64,000 nucleotides of DNA. It comes from an uncultured Aquimarina sp. Its GTDB lineage: Bacteria; Bacteroidota; Bacteroidia; Flavobacteriales; Flavobacteriaceae. The DNA lies in NCBI RefSeq assembly GCF_947500065.1, contig NZ_CANMQT010000004.1, forward strand, positions 248,001-312,000. The letters run 5' to 3'. The position numbers were made by a program, and so were the translations under genes. Positions 1-8,532 of this stretch are shown here, one piece after another. The number at the start of each line of letters is the position of its first letter. The stretch's first letter is position 1. Under the pieces are notes generated by a model. That model was not told where the DNA came from, did no database searches, and saw only the letters and a program-made list of their open reading frames with translations.

Positions 1-82
1 AATCTCATGTCTACTTTTCTAACAATTAGAAAAGCGCGATTAATCCTACTACAAACTTGAAGTTTTGTATCTCTTTTTTAAA

Positions 83-90
83 TACTTTTG
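83..90 (+). promoter_or_regulatory. Candidate Bacteroidota -7 box of a short transcript
   Basis: TACTTTTG matches the TAnnTTTG -7 element and is followed by GCGCCC. No TTG sits at the ideal 19-20 bp upstream; the nearest are at 57-59 and 65-67. No convincing reading frame follows before the terminator at 216-251, so a short RNA of about 150 nt is possible. The sequence is also compatible with the 3' flank of a gene lying left of the window. Confidence 0.35.
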
Positions 91-215
91 CGCCCGAATA
101 AAATTAAATAAAAAAAAACGCGTTTAATATAAAACTGTGTCCCCTTAATAAAATAAAGACATAAAGTTCTCTTATAAATAGAATTAGCCAAAAAATCTAA
201 AAGAGTATTACGCAC

Positions 216-251
216 AAATCGAGGATTATTAATAATCCTCGATTTTTTTTT
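216..251 (+). terminator. Rho-independent terminator
   Basis: A perfect 30-nt palindrome at 216-245 (stem AAATCGAGGATTATT) is followed by a run of T. It ends whatever is transcribed rightward through 1-215, either the possible short RNA starting near 95 or a gene left of the window. The stretch 1-287 contains no convincing gene. Confidence 0.8.
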
Positions 252-287
252 ATCTTTAAAGTCAAGTGGAATTCAATTATCCCAAAT

Positions 288-794
288 ATGACTAAACTCA
301 GTATTTTTTTTCTTCTACTCCTTTACGCATCGACTCCAACGTCTGCACAAAAAAACGTAGACCATAAATATGCAGAATTTAATTTTTGGATTGGCGAATG
401 GGATGTCTATAAACACGGAACAGATACTATTGTTGGTAAAAGTAAAATTGAAGCTATTATTGATGATAAAGTAATAAAAGAAACATATCGTTCTACTACC
501 TCTAAATACTACGGAACTAGCTTAAATAAATACAATTCTAGAACAGATCAATGGGAGCAATTCTGGGTGGACAATTCTGGTTTAACATTACACATCCAAG
601 GGAATATTGAGAATGGAGCCATGGTATTACAAAATGAAATTAATACGGATAAAAGTACATCATTAGCTAACAAAATATCCTGGCAGAAAAACCCTGATAA
701 TACGGTAAGACAAACTTGGCAACAAAGCACAGATAAAGGTAAAACATGGAAAACGGTCTTTGATGGAGATTACAAACCGATTACAACCGATTAA
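288..794 (+). CDS. Secreted DUF1579-like lipocalin-fold protein
   Basis: A 168-residue protein with an N-terminal signal peptide (about residues 1-20, ending in TSAQ) followed by FNFWIGEWDVY. The F-x-x-G-x-W motif near the mature start is typical of DUF1579 and related small beta-barrel proteins of unknown function. Later Trp-rich strands (DQWEQFW, SWQKNP, TWQQS) fit a lipocalin-like barrel that could bind a small hydrophobic ligand in the periplasm. That is inference from fold type. It converges on rimO and their stop codons overlap by a few bases, so the two are transcribed separately and end together. Confidence 0.6.
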   Translation: MTKLSIFFLLLLYASTPTSAQKNVDHKYAEFNFWIGEWDVYKHGTDTIVGKSKIEAIIDDKVIKETYRSTTSKYYGTSLNKYNSRTDQWEQFWVDNSGLTLHIQGNIENGAMVLQNEINTDKSTSLANKISWQKNPDNTVRQTWQQSTDKGKTWKTVFDGDYKPITTD

Positions 795-2092
795 ATTACT
801 TCTCCATATAAATCAAAATCCTCTGCTTCATATATTTTAACGTTGGTATATTCTCCTGTTTTTAAATAAAACTTGGATGCATCAATTAATACTTCGTTAT
901 CCACATCAGGAGAATCAAACTCTGTTCTACCCACAAAATATGGTCCTTCTTTGCGGTCAATAACCACCTTAAACTCTTTCCCTATTTTTTGTTGATTTAA
1001 TTCCCACGAAATTTGAGATTGGATCTCCATAATTTCGTTAGCACGATCCATTTTCACCTCTTCAGGAACATCATCTTCTAAATTGAAAGCATGTGTATTT
1101 TCTTCATGAGAATACGTAAAACATCCAAGACGTTCAAAACGCATTTCTTTTACCCAATTCCTTAATGTTTCAAAATCCTCTTGCGTCTCTCCTGGATAAC
1201 CAACAATTAGTGTAGTACGAATTGTCATTTCTGGAACAGCTTCTCTAAATTCTTTAAGCAACTTAGTAGTTTTCGCTTTGGTTGTACCACGACGCATAGA
1301 TTTAAGTATAGGATCGGCTATATGCTGCAACGGTATATCAATATAATTACAGATTTTAGGTTCTTGCTTCATTACCTCTAGCACCTCCATTGGAAAACCA
1401 GTTGGGAATGCATAATGCAATCGTATCCACTCAATCCCATCAACCTTAACCAATTCTCTAAGCAGGTCAGCTAGCTTCCTTTCTTTATATAAATCCAGTC
1501 CATAATACGTTAAATCTTGAGCGATCAACACCAATTCTTTAACTCCATTTGCTGCTAATTTTTCTGCTTCCGTAACTAATTCTTCGATTGGAGTCGACTT
1601 ATGAGTACCTCTCATCAATGGGATTGCACAAAAAGAACAAGGTCGATCACAGCCTTCAGCTATTTTTAAATATGCATAATTCTTAGGAGTAGTTGTTAAT
1701 CTTTCTCCTATTAATTCATGTTTATAATCAGCACCTAATGCTTTTAACAAGCCAGGAAGTTCTGTAGTTCCAAAATACTGATCTACATCTGGAATTTCTT
1801 TTTCTAAATCTGGTTTATATCGTTCAGACAAACAACCAGTAACAAAAACTTTATCTACAATACCTTGATCCTTTTTCTGCACATACTCTAAAATAGTATT
1901 TACAGATTCTTCTTTAGCATTGGCAATAAAACCACAAGTATTAATAACTACAACATTTCCTTCTTCTTCATGAACAACCTCCTTGTTATTTGCTTTCAGT
2001 TGTCCCATAAGAACCTCACTATCATACACGTTCTTACTACAACCTAATGTAACTACATTGATCTTATTCTTTTTTAAAGTCTTTGTTCTCAT
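791..2092 (-). CDS. rimO: Ribosomal protein S12 methylthiotransferase RimO
   Basis: A 433-residue radical-SAM methylthiotransferase that modifies an aspartate of ribosomal protein S12. The N-terminal UPF0004 domain carries the three auxiliary-cluster cysteines (Cys18, Cys53, Cys87). The radical-SAM motif EGCDRPCSFC gives the CxxxCxxC cluster at Cys148, Cys152 and Cys155. A C-terminal TRAM domain follows (about 365-433). Length and motif order are normal for RimO rather than MiaB. In many Flavobacteriaceae rimO directly follows ftsY. Here ftsY is about 12 kb away in the same orientation, so the intervening genes look inserted into that cluster. Confidence 0.95.
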   Translation of the reverse strand: MRTKTLKKNKINVVTLGCSKNVYDSEVLMGQLKANNKEVVHEEEGNVVVINTCGFIANAKEESVNTILEYVQKKDQGIVDKVFVTGCLSERYKPDLEKEIPDVDQYFGTTELPGLLKALGADYKHELIGERLTTTPKNYAYLKIAEGCDRPCSFCAIPLMRGTHKSTPIEELVTEAEKLAANGVKELVLIAQDLTYYGLDLYKERKLADLLRELVKVDGIEWIRLHYAFPTGFPMEVLEVMKQEPKICNYIDIPLQHIADPILKSMRRGTTKAKTTKLLKEFREAVPEMTIRTTLIVGYPGETQEDFETLRNWVKEMRFERLGCFTYSHEENTHAFNLEDDVPEEVKMDRANEIMEIQSQISWELNQQKIGKEFKVVIDRKEGPYFVGRTEFDSPDVDNEVLIDASKFYLKTGEYTNVKIYEAEDFDLYGEVI

Positions 2093-2112
2093 ATCTTCCG
2101 GATAAAGGTTTG

Positions 2113-2120
2113 CAAAGATA
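2113..2120 (-). promoter_or_regulatory. Candidate rimO -7 box
   Basis: On the minus strand TATCTTTG matches TAnnTTTG and lies about 20 nt before the rimO start codon, leaving a short leader. I see no good TTG at the ideal -33 distance, so the assignment rests on the -7 box and its position. Confidence 0.45.
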
Positions 2121-2235
2121 CAATGAATAACTAAAGTTTTGGGTATTATTATTAATAACTCTAAATGTTAAAAAAAGTCAATGTTTTAAACCTTTTGTAT
2201 ATTGTAAAGTCCAATCCTAGAATAATCCCCAACCT

Positions 2236-3333
2236 ATGAAAAATATAATGACTCCATTTCTATTTTTACTACTAAGTTTTACGCTTTCTTGTTCTGATAA
2301 TTCTAATGAAATAATAGATGAAGTTGTTATCGAGAATCCAGATGAGATATATTTCCCTCCCGTTAATTCTGATGATTGGGAAACCACTACTATTACAGAC
2401 CTGGGATGGAATACTGACGCAGAACAGCCTCTTTATAATTTTCTTAAAGAAAAAGAAACCAAAGCTTTTATTATTCTGAAAAACGGAAAAATTGTAGTCG
2501 AAAAATACTTTAACGGAGCCTCTGTTTCTGATAATAATCCTTGGTACTCAGCCGGAAAGACGTTGACTGCTTTTACCGTTGGACTAGCTCAACAAGATGG
2601 TTTATTAGATATTAATGAACCTTCTTCTCTATATTTAGAAACTCAGTGGGCAAATATCACAACTGATCAGCAGAATGCAATTTCGGTTAGAAATCATTTG
2701 ACCATGACTACTGGTCTAGATTATAATGTATCTAATCAAAATTGTACAGATTTTGATTGCCTAACATATCTCAATGAATCTGGAAGTTTTTGGTATTATC
2801 ACAATGCTGCATACACATTACTTACAGATATCGTTGCTGGAGCTGTGAATATGGAGTATAGTGATTATTTTGACGCAAAACTAAAAAATAGAATTGGTAT
2901 GAATGGAGCTTGGATCAGCCTTGGATATACTAATATATATTATAGCACAGCCAGAAGCATGGCTCGTTTCGGACTTTTAAATCTAAACCAAGGAACCTGG
3001 GATTCTACCCAAATTCTTACTGACCAAAACTACTTTACAGAAATGACTACCACTTCACAAAACCTAAATCAATCCTATGGATATCTATGGTGGTTAAATG
3101 GTAAATCTAGTTTTAGAGCACCAGCATTCGAAAATGAATTTGCTGGAGAATTGATGCCAGATGCACCCGATGACCTCATAGCCGGTTTAGGAAAAAATGA
3201 TCAAAAACTATATGTAGTTCCCAGTCAGAATTTAGTGATTGTACGAATGGGAGATGATACTGGTCAAGCTTTATTAGGCCCATCAAGTTTTGATAATGAT
3301 CTATGGATAAAAATAAATGCACTTATTAATTAA
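2236..3333 (+). CDS. Serine hydrolase lipoprotein (beta-lactamase/DD-peptidase family)
   Basis: A 365-residue protein with a lipoprotein signal (FTLSCS, Cys19) and a penicillin-binding-protein-like fold. The nucleophile motif S-x-x-K is YSAGK (Ser105, Lys108) and the second motif Y-x-N is YHN near residue 188. The region near 320-330 (GLGKNDQKLYVVP) occupies the place of the third conserved box. Members of Pfam beta-lactamase (class C-like) hydrolyse esters, peptides or D-amino-acid substrates, and the actual substrate here is unknown. The ATG at 2236 is followed at once by a good lipoprotein signal, which supports the start. It converges on the TonB receptor with a 4-bp overlap. Confidence 0.8.
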   Translation: MKNIMTPFLFLLLSFTLSCSDNSNEIIDEVVIENPDEIYFPPVNSDDWETTTITDLGWNTDAEQPLYNFLKEKETKAFIILKNGKIVVEKYFNGASVSDNNPWYSAGKTLTAFTVGLAQQDGLLDINEPSSLYLETQWANITTDQQNAISVRNHLTMTTGLDYNVSNQNCTDFDCLTYLNESGSFWYYHNAAYTLLTDIVAGAVNMEYSDYFDAKLKNRIGMNGAWISLGYTNIYYSTARSMARFGLLNLNQGTWDSTQILTDQNYFTEMTTTSQNLNQSYGYLWWLNGKSSFRAPAFENEFAGELMPDAPDDLIAGLGKNDQKLYVVPSQNLVIVRMGDDTGQALLGPSSFDNDLWIKINALIN

Positions 3334-5873
3334 AATAGTACTCTAAATGTTGCATTAGGTGTGATTCCCAGAGAAGAATTAACGACTTCTTTAGGTTGAT
3401 TTTCTTCATTGATTCGATAATAGTTACTAATTGTATTATCCTTGTTAGAAAAATTCCAAACGGAAATACCAGCATGACATTTTATCTTTCTGGTTAAAGC
3501 AAAATCATAGGTGGCGGAAATATCCAGTCGTAAATACTCATTTAGTCTACCACTGTTTGCTAGATCATAATTAATTTCATTACTTTCTACTTCATTCATA
3601 AAAACCGGTCTCGTTGTAGGCAGACCAGAATGCCAATTTAAACCCGTAGATACTTTTAAATCTTTCATTGTGTATGCAACTCCTAATGTTAAAGAATGTG
3701 CTATATCTATATTATTAGGAAATTTTCTCTCGTCAAAAGCATCAAAAGTATATTCATTATTCACGTACGAATAACTCAACCAAGAGCTTACATTTTTAAA
3801 CCTTTTATTTATAAGAAAATCTGCACCAGTAACTACATAATCTCCAATCGCTTCTTCGAACTCATATTGATTCCGAAATCCTTGACTTCTAGCAGTAATT
3901 CCTTCTACCATTTTATAATATCCTTCAGAACTAATAAGCCAACCTTTTCTATTGTATTGTAATCCTAAAGAAACTTGTTTGCTTTTAATAACTGGAATAT
4001 CCTCATCATTTGCTAAAACCCATCTTCGTTTCTCTATACCCAGAAAATCATTCTGAAAATTTATGATTTGAGATGTATTCTGATGTTTAAATTCTCCTAA
4101 TACTTCGAAATTAAAATAATCAAGAAACTTTTGATTATAACTTAATCTTGGCTCTATTAAATGTGTTCTAAATTTTTCGTTATAACTATATTTTAGGCCA
4201 AAATTGACTGAATTCTGTGCTCTCAACCCTTTATAGCCTATCTGTGAAAAGAAGCTATGATTGCGAATTACTCGTACTCTATTTTCCCGAAAAACAGGGT
4301 TATCAATATCATTAAGATTAGAGATACCTGTTTCTGTAAGTTGATACCCATTAAGCCAGTTAATATTAGCCCTGGGCGTATAATGAGTATTTAACTTTAT
4401 TCCTGTTTCAGACACTATATTTTCTTGCAAAAAACGTTGCTGATCCTGAAGATTGGCATTTACAGATTGCAACTTATAATCTGTTTCGTATAGCTGCAGC
4501 GATGTTGTAAACTGGTTACTCCAATACCTCTGATACCAAATTCCTCCTGCAATACTATTCTGAACCAGATTACTTTGTCTGGAACTATTGATATTACCAA
4601 TCATTTCATTTTCGGTAAAAACCAATTCGTTATTTATTCCTAAAAAATTTATTCTAAGCTTATCTTTTTCTGAAATTTTCCAGTTCCATCGAAGATTAAT
4701 ATCATAAAAATCAAATTCTATATCCGTTTCATTATTACTACCTATCTCACTATCTTGAGAAATTCTGTCAAAATACTGTTCATAGGTAGGAGTTTTAATA
4801 AGGTTACTTATTGATTTTCTGGCAGAAAGCTGTAACGATGATTTTTTTCCAATCGGCATATCTGTAAAAGCGTCTGCATTGATAAGATTAAACCCAATAC
4901 TACCTTTGAAATCTGTATTAATTTCAGTATCCGTATTCATTAAAATTGTACCTGAAACCCCATCCATAAACTCAGCCCCCGTTCCATTTTTTATCAAAAC
5001 GGCTTTTCCTGTAATCGACGGATTAAAGATTGATATCAGTCCAAAAAAATGTCCCGATTGATACATTTTGATACCATCCCAAAGAATTAAGTTTTGATCG
5101 TGAGTACCACCTCTGATGTTAATATTAGAAACCGTTTCATCAGCACTTTGTATACCCGGAAGTGCCTGTATAGTTTGTAGTACATCTGCTTCAATTAAAC
5201 CCGGAAGTATCCCAAAATTATCATATTCTACCTGAAAGGCTCCATCATCCGTTTTACTAATTCCTTTGGTTAGATAGTCTTTAAGAATAACTTCTGCTAA
5301 AATTTCAGTTTTGGGCTCCAGATAAATCGGAGCGCAATCTTCTTTTGTAAAAGAGCTAGCAATTCGATAGGTAGTTCTAAACCCAAGATGACCAATGATT
5401 ATGGTTTCATTATCACTAAAAACCTCTAATTGAAAATATCCGTCTTTATCACTTATCGTAGATGTTTTTTTTCCTCGAATAGTGGCTCCATAAAGAGGAT
5501 TTTTTGTTCTTATTTCCGTGATAAATCCACAGAACAACCGAGATGTATCTCCTTTGTTTATAGAAACAAAATTATTATTAATGATGGTAAAGACAAGATT
5601 AGTTTTTTGTCTTAAAAAATCAAGAACTTGATCAAATGAAAATTCCTGTGGAATACTACTGACAAAAACATTTTCTATGGTATCATCAGCATAGGTAAAC
5701 TTATATGGAAATTTTGCTTCTAGCTGAATTAATTGATCAACTAAGCGAGTTGAGTCCTTTTCCTCTTTGGTTTGACCATATAAAGGAACATAAAAAATAG
5801 TAAATAAGAGAAGTAAAAGTACTTTACATATCTTATTTATTATAACGCAACGTGATGTTATTATTGATATCAA
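3330..5873 (-). CDS. FecA-like TonB-dependent outer-membrane receptor
   Basis: An 847-residue receptor. After a signal peptide (about 15-35, ending in YGQ) come an STN signalling domain (about 48-106), a carboxypeptidase-regulatory-like beta-sandwich (about 115-180), a plug domain (LPGIQSADETVSNINIRGG near 235-255) and a beta-barrel ending in an aromatic residue (FRVLF). The STN domain is the part that talks to FecR in cell-surface signalling. The gene starts inside the end of the fecR-like gene (41-nt overlap), which implies translational coupling. The only ATG in range is the one used. The ligand is unknown: it could be a siderophore or another large solute. Confidence 0.88.
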   Translation of the reverse strand: MISIITSRCVIINKICKVLLLLLFTIFYVPLYGQTKEEKDSTRLVDQLIQLEAKFPYKFTYADDTIENVFVSSIPQEFSFDQVLDFLRQKTNLVFTIINNNFVSINKGDTSRLFCGFITEIRTKNPLYGATIRGKKTSTISDKDGYFQLEVFSDNETIIIGHLGFRTTYRIASSFTKEDCAPIYLEPKTEILAEVILKDYLTKGISKTDDGAFQVEYDNFGILPGLIEADVLQTIQALPGIQSADETVSNINIRGGTHDQNLILWDGIKMYQSGHFFGLISIFNPSITGKAVLIKNGTGAEFMDGVSGTILMNTDTEINTDFKGSIGFNLINADAFTDMPIGKKSSLQLSARKSISNLIKTPTYEQYFDRISQDSEIGSNNETDIEFDFYDINLRWNWKISEKDKLRINFLGINNELVFTENEMIGNINSSRQSNLVQNSIAGGIWYQRYWSNQFTTSLQLYETDYKLQSVNANLQDQQRFLQENIVSETGIKLNTHYTPRANINWLNGYQLTETGISNLNDIDNPVFRENRVRVIRNHSFFSQIGYKGLRAQNSVNFGLKYSYNEKFRTHLIEPRLSYNQKFLDYFNFEVLGEFKHQNTSQIINFQNDFLGIEKRRWVLANDEDIPVIKSKQVSLGLQYNRKGWLISSEGYYKMVEGITARSQGFRNQYEFEEAIGDYVVTGADFLINKRFKNVSSWLSYSYVNNEYTFDAFDERKFPNNIDIAHSLTLGVAYTMKDLKVSTGLNWHSGLPTTRPVFMNEVESNEINYDLANSGRLNEYLRLDISATYDFALTRKIKCHAGISVWNFSNKDNTISNYYRINEENQPKEVVNSSLGITPNATFRVLF

Positions 5874-6750
5874 TGCTATAAGTCAGATCTAGAGGTAAAG
5901 TTATAGATTTTAAACCTTCTTGTAGGTTATTATGAACAAAACCTCCCGTAAAAAGTCTTTTTGTATCGATACCATTCATAGTCACTTTGATATCATATTG
6001 TCTTTCGAACTCATTTATAACCTCATAAAATGGAACACTTTTAAAACTACTAATATTACTTAACCATTGAGGATTATTCAAATTAACCGTTTCAAAAGTA
6101 AGATTCCCATCTATAACTCTTAAAGTATTACCTGCTGGCAAATTCCGTGTATATTCTCCATGTTTCACTCTTACAAGACCTTCAAAGCATTTAACTTCGA
6201 AATAATTTTCTCTGTTTTTCACATTAAACTGAGTACCTAAAACAGTTACCTTACCATCCTTTGTGATTACATCAAAGGCAGATCCTTTTTTTACTTTAAA
6301 AAAAGCTTCTCCAGTAAGACTCACTTCCCTTTTAGTCTCCCATTTGTTTTCATTAAAAACGAGTATGGATTTTGCGTTAACCACTACCTCTGAAGCGTCT
6401 GGAAGTTCAATAGTTAGCTTTTGATTAGCTAGTGTCTTAATTGTACTATCATTATCTGTGAAGAAAAAGAAAGAAATACCCAATAACACAGCAAATACTG
6501 CGGCTACCTTTAATAATGGTCGATACCAATTAGTTTTTTCAGAAACAGCGTTAGCAGCGTTTTCCATTCTGACATACATATCATTTATATCACTAATTTC
6601 GGAAACGTCAGAAGCTTTAAAATACTGAGCACCTTCAAGAATTTTGGTATGCATATCATAATCATCCAATTTCTTAAAAGCCTCAAGTTCCGCATCCGTT
6701 AATTCGTCTGCCAACCATTTCTTTATTAAATATTCTTTATCCATTTTCAT
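5833..6750 (-). CDS. FecR-family anti-sigma factor
   Basis: A 305-residue membrane protein of the FecR family. The cytoplasmic N-terminus (about 1-78) has the KWLADELTDAELEAF-type segment that holds the sigma factor. One membrane helix lies at about 79-97 (LLKVAAVFAVLLGISFFFF). The periplasmic part contains the FecR domain (GEAFFKVKKG, TVLGTQFNVKNR) and a C-terminal DUF4974-type segment that receives the signal from the receptor STN domain. It sits between the ECF sigma gene and the receptor gene. A 26-bp sequence ending 18 nt before its start also occurs, inverted, before the divergent lipoproteins, and probably contains its ECF-type promoter. Confidence 0.9.
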   Translation of the reverse strand: MKMDKEYLIKKWLADELTDAELEAFKKLDDYDMHTKILEGAQYFKASDVSEISDINDMYVRMENAANAVSEKTNWYRPLLKVAAVFAVLLGISFFFFTDNDSTIKTLANQKLTIELPDASEVVVNAKSILVFNENKWETKREVSLTGEAFFKVKKGSAFDVITKDGKVTVLGTQFNVKNRENYFEVKCFEGLVRVKHGEYTRNLPAGNTLRVIDGNLTFETVNLNNPQWLSNISSFKSVPFYEVINEFERQYDIKVTMNGIDTKRLFTGGFVHNNLQEGLKSITLPLDLTYSIDINNNITLRYNK

Positions 6751-6768
6751 TCTTTCTTCTATATATAG

Positions 6769-6794
6769 AACAACTAAGTTTTAAAAACTCCTTT
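6769..6794. repeat. Left arm of a perfect 26-bp inverted repeat flanking the ECF sigma gene
   Basis: Read on the minus strand this arm is identical over 26 bases to the right arm at 7360-7385 read on the plus strand. It begins AAAGGAG and ends CTTAGTTGTT. It lies between the sigma gene stop and the fecR start, 18 nt upstream of fecR. The GGAG part and the GTTGTT part are about 16 bp apart, as for ECF -35 and -10 boxes. It is best read as the ECF promoter of fecR and the receptor gene. Confidence 0.75.
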
Positions 6795-7319
6795 TTATTT
6801 AAATCCTTCCAGTTCACTTTTTAGCTTATTATAAGCAGTATAAATTCTATTCTCCACAGCTTTTCTGGTAATTCCAAGCATCTCTGCAATTTCAGCATGT
6901 TTTTTTCCTTCTACCTTATTTAGTAAAAAAGCGGTTCGTTGGTCTTCTGTCAATCTACTAAGTGCCTGCTGGTATCTTTTCAAAAATTGCTGATGCTCTA
7001 AAATAAATTCAGGAGATTCGTTTGTATAATCTTTTGGTTTTATTTCTCTGTGTTTGAGCACCACTTTTTTATGTTTGATAGCATTAAGCATCATATTCTT
7101 TGCTACCTTAAATAAAAAACCTTTCGCCTTATCAGGAGTCACCTCTTTACAATGAGACAGTAGTTTGATAAACACATCCTGCATCTTATCATTTGACTCT
7201 AATGTCTCTCCATATTTATAATAAAGAAAATTATATATGTCCTTAGAATACTTTCGGTAAATCATCGAAAATATCTTTTCTTCACAAACGTTTTCCTGCA
7301 ATTCTTTTGACATATTCAA
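6795..7319 (-). CDS. ECF-type RNA polymerase sigma factor
   Basis: A 174-residue sigma-70 family protein with region 2 (about 20-90, including YNFLYYKYG and MQDVFIKLL) and region 4 (about 115-170, with LTEDQRTAFLLNKVEGKKHAEIAEMLGIT and a helix-turn-helix ending KAVENRIYTAYNKL). It belongs to the Bacteroidota FecI-like group controlled by FecR. The gene order sigma, anti-sigma, receptor fits a surface-signalling cascade. Its own upstream region (7320-7360) lies inside the inverted repeat pair and does not hold the repeat in its direction, so the sigma gene itself may use a housekeeping promoter. Confidence 0.92.
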   Translation of the reverse strand: MNMSKELQENVCEEKIFSMIYRKYSKDIYNFLYYKYGETLESNDKMQDVFIKLLSHCKEVTPDKAKGFLFKVAKNMMLNAIKHKKVVLKHREIKPKDYTNESPEFILEHQQFLKRYQQALSRLTEDQRTAFLLNKVEGKKHAEIAEMLGITRKAVENRIYTAYNKLKSELEGFK

Positions 7320-7359
7320 AGAAGATTTGGCGGTAAATGTAGAAAAAAAGAAAAATAAT

Positions 7360-7385
7360 AAAGGAGTTTTTAAAACTTAGTTGTT
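7360..7385. repeat. Right arm of the 26-bp inverted repeat; probable ECF promoter of the lipoprotein pair
   Basis: The plus-strand sequence repeats the 26 bases found on the minus strand at 6769-6794 without a mismatch. Identity stops at both ends. It is 39 nt upstream of the lipoprotein start at 7425. Its position relative to a target gene mirrors that of the left arm, which favours a shared sigma-factor promoter over a random duplication. Confidence 0.75.
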
Positions 7386-7424
7386 TTAGTATTCAGAAGA
7401 CCAACTTAAAAAACCTCAAATATC

Positions 7425-8498
7425 ATGAAAACACAAATAAAACCAATAATTAGTTTTTTAATCCTTTCTTCAATCATTCTTGTTACTGGTTGTAGAACGG
7501 AACTTGATGAAGAAATTGGATCCCCACAAGATCAAACGCTGGAAGCAAATTCTAAGGTCGCCGATCTTATATTAAAAACAGTCATGAATGATGGTTCTGG
7601 AGATAATATATTAGATGGCTCCAGTTGTTTTAACATTGAATTACCTGTTACTGTGAATGTAAACGGTGTCGATGTATATATTGATTCTGAAGAAGATTTC
7701 GAACTTATTGAAGAAATTTTCAACCAACTTGAAGATGATATTGATGATCTGGACTTTATTTTTCCAATTACTATAATTTCAAGTGATTTTTCTGAAATGA
7801 TCATCGAGAATGAGAATCAGCTAGAACAATTAATTGAGAATTGTGAAGATGATGATGATGATGATGATATTGAATGTATTGATTTTCAATATCCATTCTC
7901 AGTTTCTGTATTCAATGAAAATAGCGAACTGCTAGAGACCATCACATTCAATAGTGATAATGAATTACACGATTTCATTAGAGATCTTGACGAAGATGAT
8001 ATTGTAAATATTAGTTTTCCTATAACAGTAATTCTTTCTGACGGCACTGAGATGGTCATTACTAATCTAGAAGATCTGGAAGATATAATTGAAAATGCTA
8101 TTGACGATTGTGATGAAAACGATCTAAGTGAGGAGCGTTTCACACAGGTAATCACTAGCCAGCTTTTAGAAGTTCAAAAATACAAAGACAACCAAAGTAA
8201 TGAAACCAATAACTATAGAGATTATGTTTTTGATTTCTCAGAAGATGGTACAGTGTCAATTATGCTGGAAGATAACGATGGAGACCCCAGTAATAATATG
8301 ATCACAAACGGAACTTGGTCAGTGTGTACCAGAGCAGATGGAGGATTAGATGCTACCCTTGATTTTGGAACTGAAGCCCCATTAAACAAGCTAAATAATG
8401 AATGGAATGTCAAAAAAATAAAAGAGAATAGAATTATGCTGGATGACAGAAATGATCCAGGCATCAGTAAAGATGAACTATTCTTTGATAGAGCTTAG
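7425..8498 (+). CDS. Acidic repeat lipoprotein, probable ECF target
   Basis: A 357-residue lipoprotein (lipobox VTGC, Cys near 23) that I do not recognise as a named enzyme. Residues about 65-235 hold four degenerate copies of a strand-strand-helix unit: a short P-[VIF]-[TS]-V strand, a D/N-G type turn, then an acidic helix with D-L/F-x-x-I-I. The surface is extremely rich in Asp and Glu, including an uninterrupted run of seven Asp encoded by (GAT)7. The C-terminal 100 residues look like a small beta domain (GTWSVC, MLDDRND). It is probably exported and exposed, perhaps binding divalent cations; that is inference. It is divergent from the sigma locus and preceded by the 26-bp motif. Confidence 0.75.
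   Translation: MKTQIKPIISFLILSSIILVTGCRTELDEEIGSPQDQTLEANSKVADLILKTVMNDGSGDNILDGSSCFNIELPVTVNVNGVDVYIDSEEDFELIEEIFNQLEDDIDDLDFIFPITIISSDFSEMIIENENQLEQLIENCEDDDDDDDIECIDFQYPFSVSVFNENSELLETITFNSDNELHDFIRDLDEDDIVNISFPITVILSDGTEMVITNLEDLEDIIENAIDDCDENDLSEERFTQVITSQLLEVQKYKDNQSNETNNYRDYVFDFSEDGTVSIMLEDNDGDPSNNMITNGTWSVCTRADGGLDATLDFGTEAPLNKLNNEWNVKKIKENRIMLDDRNDPGISKDELFFDRA
7848..7868 (+). repeat. (GAT)7 trinucleotide tract in coding sequence
   Basis: Seven perfect GAT codons encode seven consecutive Asp residues in the acidic lipoprotein. Perfect synonymous repetition, although GAC was available, suggests a tract that can change length by slippage without breaking the frame. Confidence 0.85.
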
Positions 8499-8532
8499 AT
8501 ACATAAACCCCGGAATAAAAAGTAAACCAATT

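Noticed and set aside
6769..7385. Ends of an insertion sequence
   Set aside because: Only a sigma-factor gene lies between the arms, no transposase, and each arm has promoter-like position.
8443..8532. Longer start for the second ECF lipoprotein
   Set aside because: It overlaps the preceding gene and would bury the lipoprotein signal.
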